In this document: positions 32,883 to 38,139 of the stretch, piece by piece | Layout of the letters: each line of letters begins with the position of its first letter | Numbering within the stretch: position 1 is the first letter of the stretch | NCBI GenBank assembly: GCA_903970595.1 | Contig: CAJCJI010000016.1 | Span: forward strand, 1-38,139 | Direction: 5' to 3' | DNA: 38,139 nt | From: Verrucomicrobiota bacterium | GTDB taxonomy: Bacteria; Pseudomonadota; Gammaproteobacteria; Nevskiales; Nevskiaceae | Notes under the pieces: generated by a model | Told to the model about the DNA's origin: nothing | The model's input: only the letters and a program-made list of their open reading frames with translations | Database searches by the model: none | Program-made: the position numbers and the translations under genes

Positions 32883-34190
32883 TCAAGGCTCCCGAACGCC
32901 CGCGGGGACCAGGGGGCCGCAAGCCGACAGCGCGGAATACCAGCTGCCGGCGGCGCGATCCGCCGTATACCGTTCAAGAAACAAGGCCCTGGCTCTTCTG
33001 CCCATATCCAGTCTCAGCCCGGGCTCCCGTTTCAATTGCAGAATCCGTTCGGCCAGCCCCGCACCGTTTCCGTCCGCGACGGCCATGCCGCAGCCGGCCG
33101 ATCGCAGAATCTCCGACATTTCTCCATCCGGGTCGCCGACGAAGATCAAGGGCCGCCCGGCGGCGAATATGCCATAGCATTTGCTCGGCACCAGCAAACC
33201 TTCCAGGCTTTGCAGCTGGCAAGCCAGATGCACATCCGCGACGGCCAGGCCATCGGCAAGCGACTCACGCGGCTGGTAGGGAAGAAACAGCATGTTGGAA
33301 AGGCCCTTGCGCGAGGCTTCCTGCTGCAACAGGCTCATGTGAGCGCCGCCGCCGGTCAGGACGAATACGATCTCGGGATCGGCCGCCAGGAGGGCGGCCG
33401 CATCCAGGATGGCGCGGAAGTCGTGCGCCCGGCCCAGGTTGCCCGAATAGCCCACGACAAAACGGCCCTGCAGATTCATCCGGCCCCTGAGCTTGCTGTG
33501 CTCCGCCGGGAGCGGCTGGATGGTATCGCCGTCCGCCCAGTTCTCGATGATGCGTATGCGCTCGGCCGCGACGCCGCCGCTCAGCAGGTGGTCGCGCATG
33601 CGCGTGCCCAGAACCACGTTGATGCGGGCGGCGGCCAGCGTGCGGTCGCGCAGGCGGCGCAGCCCGCGGTCAAACCATGCCGGCCAGGGCGCCACGCCAA
33701 GCCGGGAGGCAATCTCGGGAAAGATGTCCTGCAGCCAATTGACCAAAACCGCGTCCCGCAATCCGGCGGCGAGCGCCACCACCAGCGATATCAGGGGAGG
33801 ATCGGTTTTGGCGATCAGCACGTCGCTCGAACGGGCAAGCCGCAGCAACATGGCGAACACGGAAACGTAGAAGCTTGCGTAATCCAGCGCGCGCCCCGGC
33901 AGGGTTCCGCGCCCGAAGCGCGTGGTCCAGACCCGGCGAACCCGGACTCCGGCGATTTGTTCTTCATCGGGCAGCCTGGCCTGGGGATCTTCGTACAGCT
34001 GGCGCGAGCTGACGATGTGCACCGCCAGCCCGCGCGCCGCCAGACGCTCCGCCAGATCGGTGAGCATCTGGCTGGTCGCCGACAGATCCGGACGGTAATA
34101 GCGGTTGACGAAGATGACCCTGCGCACGCCGATCGGCCCGCCTGCAACCGGACAAGAAGCCGTCTGTACAAGCATCTCGTCAGCCGTCAT
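32883..34190 (-). CDS. Glycosyltransferase family 4 (WcaI-like)
   Basis: Retaining GT-B enzyme of 435 aa. VIFVNRYYRPDLSATSQMLTDL is the opening typical of WcaI-type GT4 proteins. VNWLQDIFPEIASRLG, IIENWADGD, VGYSGNLGRAHDF and the C-terminal SLEGLLVPSKCYGIFAAGRP follow in family order, the last holding the donor-binding E/S-K region. It should add a sugar to the lipid-linked repeat unit at the membrane. The start is uncertain: 34190 has no clear ribosome site, and an in-frame ATG lies 5 codons on. It follows the ATPase gene by 47 bp in the same operon. Confidence 0.92.
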   Translation of the reverse strand: MTADEMLVQTASCPVAGGPIGVRRVIFVNRYYRPDLSATSQMLTDLAERLAARGLAVHIVSSRQLYEDPQARLPDEEQIAGVRVRRVWTTRFGRGTLPGRALDYASFYVSVFAMLLRLARSSDVLIAKTDPPLISLVVALAAGLRDAVLVNWLQDIFPEIASRLGVAPWPAWFDRGLRRLRDRTLAAARINVVLGTRMRDHLLSGGVAAERIRIIENWADGDTIQPLPAEHSKLRGRMNLQGRFVVGYSGNLGRAHDFRAILDAAALLAADPEIVFVLTGGGAHMSLLQQEASRKGLSNMLFLPYQPRESLADGLAVADVHLACQLQSLEGLLVPSKCYGIFAAGRPLIFVGDPDGEMSEILRSAGCGMAVADGNGAGLAERILQLKREPGLRLDMGRRARALFLERYTADRAAGSWYSALSACGPLVPAGVREP

Positions 34191-34237
34191 TTCAAGTGAC
34201 AGGGCTCAGCCGGAATCCGGTATCTGCTTCGCGCCGC

Positions 34238-35191
34238 TCAGCGATCGCCCTGGGAAAACAAGCGGCGGACGGGATCGGTCCAGTGCGGTTTGCGCAGCGG
34301 CGGCGGGGGCGGCGCGGTAGGCCTGCGGGGCGGCGCGTCCGGCACCGCTGCCGCCGCGAACGGAGAGGAAGCCGGCGGCGGAAACAGGCCGCCGGCAATT
34401 CGATCCTTGATGACCTGGAGCATGACGACCCGGTCCACCTTGGTGCTTTCCGCGGCGTAGGCATAGACCAGCGCCAGATCGCAAATCTGATTGATCAGCC
34501 GCGGGATGCCGCGGCTGCTGGCCCAGACCAGGGACGCGGTGTCGCGCTCGAACAGATCCGCATTGCCGCCCGCGACGCTCAGCCGGTGGCGGATATATTC
34601 GACCACTTCCTGCTCGCTTAAGGGCTTCAGGTGAAAATCGACGCTGATACGCTGGGTCAATTGCCGCATATCCGGCCGCTTGAGCATCTCGCGCAATTCC
34701 GGCTGCCCGACCAGGATGATCTGCAGCAACAGGCGCTTGTCGGCATTGACGTTGGACAGCATGCGCAGCTCTTCGAGCGTCTTCAGACCGAGGTTTTGAG
34801 CCTCGTCGACGATCAGCAGCACCTGCCGTCCAGCCTCGTACTCCCGCTCCAGGAACGAGCGGAACAGCTCGTGGCGCTTGACATCGTCCTGGTCCGGACC
34901 GTCGAGCGAGAAGGCCACACAGATCTGGCGCAACAGGGAGCCCAGGCTCTCGCTGGTGTTGGAGATCAGCCCCACCCGGGTATCTTCCGGCATCTTTGAA
35001 ATCATGCGCCGGATCAACAGGGTTTTGCCGGAACCGACTTCCCCCGTAAGCAGGGTGAACAGGGTCTTGTTCAGTATCCCGTACTGCAGCATGGTCAACG
35101 CCGCGCGATAATGCGGCGACAGGAACACAAACTCCGGGTCCGGCGGGAGCGCGAACGGCTTCTCTTTTAGCCCGAAATGTTCCTCGTACAT
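34238..35191 (-). CDS. ExeA-like AAA+ ATPase of an EPS locus
   Basis: A 317-aa ATPase. FGLKEKPFALPPDPEFVFLS is the standard ExeA/GspA-like opening, Walker A is GEVGSGKT (residues 50-57), Walker B is LLIVDEAQ (125-132), and QRISVDFHLKPLSEQEVVEYI with SRGIPRLINQICDLAL follows as in the family. The last 50 or so residues are Pro/Ala-rich, without the peptidoglycan-binding domain of ExeA. Similar ATPases accompany chain-length and kinase genes in exosortase-type EPS loci, where they are called XrtA-associated ATPases. It lies 6 bp after the kinase-fold gene. Its exact role is unknown; it may energise or gate the secretion complex. Confidence 0.88.
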   Translation of the reverse strand: MYEEHFGLKEKPFALPPDPEFVFLSPHYRAALTMLQYGILNKTLFTLLTGEVGSGKTLLIRRMISKMPEDTRVGLISNTSESLGSLLRQICVAFSLDGPDQDDVKRHELFRSFLEREYEAGRQVLLIVDEAQNLGLKTLEELRMLSNVNADKRLLLQIILVGQPELREMLKRPDMRQLTQRISVDFHLKPLSEQEVVEYIRHRLSVAGGNADLFERDTASLVWASSRGIPRLINQICDLALVYAYAAESTKVDRVVMLQVIKDRIAGGLFPPPASSPFAAAAVPDAPPRRPTAPPPPPLRKPHWTDPVRRLFSQGDR

Positions 35192-35197
35192 ACGGAC

Positions 35198-36067
35198 TCA
35201 ATAATACGCCAGGGAAGGCTTGTGGGAATTGTTCAGCACGGTGCCGACCACCGGTATTTCGCGCAGCAATTCCAGCGAACGGACCAGGTCTTCACGCCGG
35301 GTGCGGCGCTCTTCCACGACGATCAGCGCCGCCTGCACACAGGGCGAAAAGGCCAGGGCGTCGTCCGCCAGCAGCAGCGGCGGCAGATCGAAGATCAGGA
35401 TCCGATTGGGATAGCGGTCGCGCAGCTGTGCGACGACGGCCGCGGTATTCTGGTCGGCCAGCAATTCCGAGGAGTTCTCAATCGAGGTACGCGCCAGCAA
35501 GACCGTCAGGCGCTCATACCCGTCGATCCGGACCATCGCCTCGGTCACCGGGCGCCCCTCTTCCAGGCACTCTTCCACGCCGATCTCGGGTTCCACTCCA
35601 AGCCGGTGTTGAATGCTCGGCCGCCGCAGATCGAAGTCCACCAGCAGCACAGACCGGTTCTTCTCCGCAGAGATGGCGATGGCGAGATTGATGGCGGTGA
35701 GGGTTTTGCCGACGTCCTCGGTTGCGCCGATCACGGCCAGGGTTCTGGCTTTCAACTGATCCATGCGCTTGAGCACCTGGGTGCGCAGCATCTTGTATGC
35801 CGGGCCGTTGGGGCCCAAGGCGTCCGGGTGGAGGATTTTCTCGCGCTCCCGCAGCCTTTCGTCGAGCTCGAACGGGGGCGATGAAACTTCCTCGCCGATG
35901 AATTCACCGGGCGGCGGCGGAGAGGACAGCGAATCCTCCTTGATGGCTTCCACCGCCTCGATCAGCTCCAGATCGGCATCGTCGCCCGTTCCGGTGGCCT
36001 TCTTGCGTTCCGCGGCCAGCCGGCGAGCCCGCTCCAGCGCGACGCTAATACGGTCCATATTATCCAT
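35198..36067 (-). CDS. CpsD/CapB-type tyrosine-kinase-fold ATPase
   Basis: A 289-aa cytosolic protein with the BY-kinase P-loop fold, encoded separately from its membrane partner. Walker A is GATEDVGKT (114-122), Walker A' LLVDFDLRRP (from 141), Walker B ILIFDLPPLL. The first 85 residues are charged and helical with a Pro run. The tail ends SLAYY, without the tyrosine cluster that BY-kinases phosphorylate, so autophosphorylation may be reduced or use other sites. ATG 36067 has AGGG upstream; a frame extending to 36109 is open but less likely. It should bind the cytoplasmic end of the chain-length protein encoded 13 bp upstream. Confidence 0.88.
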   Translation of the reverse strand: MDNMDRISVALERARRLAAERKKATGTGDDADLELIEAVEAIKEDSLSSPPPPGEFIGEEVSSPPFELDERLREREKILHPDALGPNGPAYKMLRTQVLKRMDQLKARTLAVIGATEDVGKTLTAINLAIAISAEKNRSVLLVDFDLRRPSIQHRLGVEPEIGVEECLEEGRPVTEAMVRIDGYERLTVLLARTSIENSSELLADQNTAAVVAQLRDRYPNRILIFDLPPLLLADDALAFSPCVQAALIVVEERRTRREDLVRSLELLREIPVVGTVLNNSHKPSLAYY

Positions 36068-36080
36068 AGGTAAGCCCTTC

Positions 36081-37826
36081 TCAACCGAATAGCCGGCGCA
36101 TGCCGACATGCCAGAGCACGTCGAGCGGCAAATAAAGGAAATTGATCAATATCAGCAACACCAGCACCCCGACGCCACCACCGATGAGCGCATACATTTT
36201 GCGCCTGGCGCGCAGGGCGCGCTCGGCATTGGTTTCGATGACCGGCAGGATCGCCAGCGGCGGCACGCCGAGAATTGCCTCGAGATCCTGGAAGCCGCGG
36301 ATGCTGGTATCGAGGTTTTCCAGCAGGAACATCATGCCAAGCGCCGAGGCCAGGGCCACGACCAGCCCGGCGACCAGGATGACCGTACCGTTCGGACTAT
36401 CCGGCTGTTCGGGCGTGACGGGCGGCTCGATCAGGGCAAAACGCTCGCCCTTGCGCTCGTCTTCCAGGTTCTGCGAGACCTGGGCTTCCATCTGCTTCTG
36501 CCGGACTTCGCGATACTTGATCTGATCGTTTTCCATATCACGGACGATCGCGGCATAGTCGCGTTCCACGGCAGGGGCACCGGACAGCCTCTGCTCCAGG
36601 TCCGCGCGCTTGGCCTTCAGGCTGGCTTCTTTTTCGAGCAGCGATTTGCGGTCCTCGACATTGCCATCGCGCTGGGCCTTCAATTCAAGATAGGCGGGAT
36701 TGTCGGGCTGCGTAACCGCCGTGGGGACTTTCTTGCTTTCGCTCTGCGCTTGGGCTTTCAGGGCGTCTACCAGCCTCTGCAGACGCAGCACGTCCGGGTG
36801 ATCCGGCGCATATTTTTGCTTGGCCAGCGCCAGTTGGGTCTCCGTGTCCTGCAACTGGCGGCTGATGTCATTGCTGCTATCGACCGTGCCGACCGTTTTT
36901 TCCAGGCTGGCGATCTCTCGCTGCAGCCGCAATACGTCCGGATGATACGGCGAGTAAATTCCGCTGACCCGGCTGTATTCGGTACGCAGATACTTCAGCC
37001 GGTCCGCCGGCGAAAGCACGCGCTCGCCGGTCGAGGTGTAGACCTGCGAACTCGGACTGATCTGCGCCAGCTGTGCATCCAGGTAGATGACCTGCTGATC
37101 GAGTGCGCGAATCTGGGTCTGGACGTCGCGCAAATCGTCGTCGGTGCGGTTCAGCAACTGCGTGTTGATCGGATTCATGTCCGGCAGTTCGCTGAAATGG
37201 GCCTCCTTGAATTTTGCGAGGTCCACCTGGCGCTGCTTGATCTGCTGGTCGAGCCGCGCGGATTCTTCGGCCAGAAAGCTGGATGCGTTTTCCGCGTCCT
37301 GCTTGCGGCTGTCGATGTTGACCTGCAGATACAAGGACACCAGTTCATTGGCGACGCGCGCCGCCAGGTCCGGCGACCGATTGCTATAGCTCACCGAAAA
37401 AGCGATGGTGGCCTTGGTCGGATGCCCGGCCCGGGGATCGATCACGTCGGCGCTGATCATCTGGAAATTGATGTCATCGCGCATGCGCTTGAGGATCTTT
37501 TCACGCGGCGCCGATTTGCGCAGCCCCGGGTAGAGATTGTAACGCTCGATGATGCGGAACAGGTTTTCGGTGGTCATCACGCGCTGCGTGATCACCTGGA
37601 TACGCTGATCCGCAAACCCATTGATGGCGGAACGCACGAAATCGGTCGGCAAGTCCTGCTGCTCGATGAGGATGGTGCCGGTCGAAACGTAGGTGGGCGG
37701 CCACAGAAACTCGGCCAGCAGCGCCGCGATCATCACGCCGACAAAGGTATAAAACACCGGCCAGCGCCGTCGGCGCAGGGCACTGCGCAGTTCCAGCAAA
37801 CCGCCCGCTTTCTGGGTCTCGCTCAT
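36081..37826 (-). CDS. Wzz/GumC-type polysaccharide chain-length protein
   Basis: An inner-membrane co-polymerase of 581 aa. The Wzz domain begins near residue 10 with a membrane segment at about 25-45 (FYTFVGVMIAALLAEFLW). A long periplasmic coiled-coil region runs from about 150 to 450, with two copies of the motif P-D-V-L-R-L-Q-R (about residues 308 and 353). A GTVILVAGLVVALASALGMMF segment near 480 and a third hydrophobic stretch near 550 close the protein. It resembles the chain-length determinants of exosortase-A loci in size. The ATG at 37826 has GAGG 6 bp upstream. It works with the separately encoded kinase-fold protein next door. Confidence 0.92.
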   Translation of the reverse strand: MSETQKAGGLLELRSALRRRRWPVFYTFVGVMIAALLAEFLWPPTYVSTGTILIEQQDLPTDFVRSAINGFADQRIQVITQRVMTTENLFRIIERYNLYPGLRKSAPREKILKRMRDDINFQMISADVIDPRAGHPTKATIAFSVSYSNRSPDLAARVANELVSLYLQVNIDSRKQDAENASSFLAEESARLDQQIKQRQVDLAKFKEAHFSELPDMNPINTQLLNRTDDDLRDVQTQIRALDQQVIYLDAQLAQISPSSQVYTSTGERVLSPADRLKYLRTEYSRVSGIYSPYHPDVLRLQREIASLEKTVGTVDSSNDISRQLQDTETQLALAKQKYAPDHPDVLRLQRLVDALKAQAQSESKKVPTAVTQPDNPAYLELKAQRDGNVEDRKSLLEKEASLKAKRADLEQRLSGAPAVERDYAAIVRDMENDQIKYREVRQKQMEAQVSQNLEDERKGERFALIEPPVTPEQPDSPNGTVILVAGLVVALASALGMMFLLENLDTSIRGFQDLEAILGVPPLAILPVIETNAERALRARRKMYALIGGGVGVLVLLILINFLYLPLDVLWHVGMRRLFG

Positions 37827-37907
37827 ACGCACCTCGACCAATTGCCGCACAAAGAATTTGTAAACGCAGCGTCACCGGGACGCGCCGAGAGGAAGTTCGC
37901 TAAGGGC

Positions 37908-38139
37908 TTAGTTAATGAAGGCACGCGGGTTCCCATTCCAGATGATTTTGAAGCCGGCGCTGTAACCGTCCGCGTTGGTGCCCGGGACGTCCAGACCCTG
38001 TTCCGCGCTTTGCTGCCGGTAACGCGCCAGGGCTTCCAGGTGCCATTTCTCCGTAAGCTGCCAGAAGAAGGCCAATTCGACGCTGCGGTACCAAACCGTG
38101 GAATTGAACAAGGCCGCAGGCGCCGTGCCGCCGCCCCCG
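37908..38139 (-). CDS. C-terminal end of an outer-membrane beta-barrel (partial)
   Basis: Only the last 76 residues are inside the window; the frame is open through base 38139. The sequence alternates aromatic and polar residues in amphipathic strands (STVWYRSVELAFFWQL, WHLEALARYRQQSAE, GYSAGFKIIWNGNP), as in the closing strands of an outer-membrane barrel. It stops 81 bp before the chain-length gene, in the same orientation. The likely partner role is outer-membrane channel of the second export system, like the PEP-CTERM-associated barrels of exosortase loci. The call is tentative because most of the gene is missing. Confidence 0.55.
   Translation of the reverse strand, partial: GGGGTAPAALFNSTVWYRSVELAFFWQLTEKWHLEALARYRQQSAEQGLDVPGTNADGYSAGFKIIWNGNPRAFIN

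Noticed and set aside
1-38139. Exosortase, PEP-CTERM protein, tRNA, rRNA, CRISPR or insertion sequence
   Set aside because: Looked for on both strands by motif (sorting signals, cloverleaf ends, regularly spaced repeats, transposase motifs) and none was seen; absence is by eye only.

Overview
The window is a GC-rich (roughly two-thirds G+C) stretch of a Gram-negative chromosome that is almost wholly given over to making, decorating and exporting an extracellular or capsular polysaccharide. The gene repertoire (outer-membrane barrels, Wza-like lipoprotein, BY-kinase co-polymerases, ExeA-like ATPase in an EPS operon, glutathione-dependent formaldehyde operon) fits a betaproteobacterium of the Burkholderiales, perhaps Oxalobacteraceae. 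That placement is inference from gene style only; there is no rRNA or tRNA to anchor it.

Left block, 1-16.1 kb, minus strand except one gene. Reading leftward from 16.1 kb: an outer-membrane beta-barrel, a short Wza/OPX lipoprotein, a fused Wzc-type co-polymerase/tyrosine kinase, a TylF-like methyltransferase, an RGP/STELLO-like glycosyltransferase, a Wzx flippase, an FkbM methyltransferase, a sugar O-methyltransferase and a GT8 glycosyltransferase. A plus-strand TylF-like methyltransferase (4.37-5.16 kb) interrupts the series. The minus series then resumes with a GH10 xylanase-like enzyme, a GT2, a second sugar O-methyltransferase and a second GT8 cut by the window edge. Many junctions are ATGA overlaps, so the genes look translationally coupled. 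The O-methyltransferase plus GT8 pair occurs twice, as paralogous modules.

Middle block, 16.3-24.8 kb. Plus strand: a methyltransferase-like protein, the initiating undecaprenyl-phosphate sugar transferase, a PAPS-type sulfotransferase and a secreted GH71-like glycoside hydrolase. Minus strand: a large polytopic GT-C-type membrane protein and an SGNH hydrolase. Plus strand again: an acyltransferase-3 (OafA-like). Together these suggest a polymer that is methylated, sulfated and acylated, with dedicated secreted hydrolases.

24.8-30.2 kb is less specialised: adhC/fghA formaldehyde detoxification, a gene-poor stretch of almost 1 kb with inverted repeats, a small HEXXH metallopeptidase-like protein and a soluble hybrid histidine kinase.

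Right block, 30.3-38.1 kb, minus strand, is a second EPS operon. Reading leftward: the C-terminal end of another outer-membrane barrel, a Wzz/GumC chain-length protein, a separate CpsD-type kinase-fold ATPase, an ExeA-like AAA ATPase, a GT4, a TPR-GT9 fusion and a small lipoprotein. Its core resembles the set found in exosortase-A (EpsH) loci, but no exosortase and no PEP-CTERM protein is visible here. The window therefore carries two distinct export and length-control sets. I see no CRISPR array, no insertion sequence and no RNA gene.
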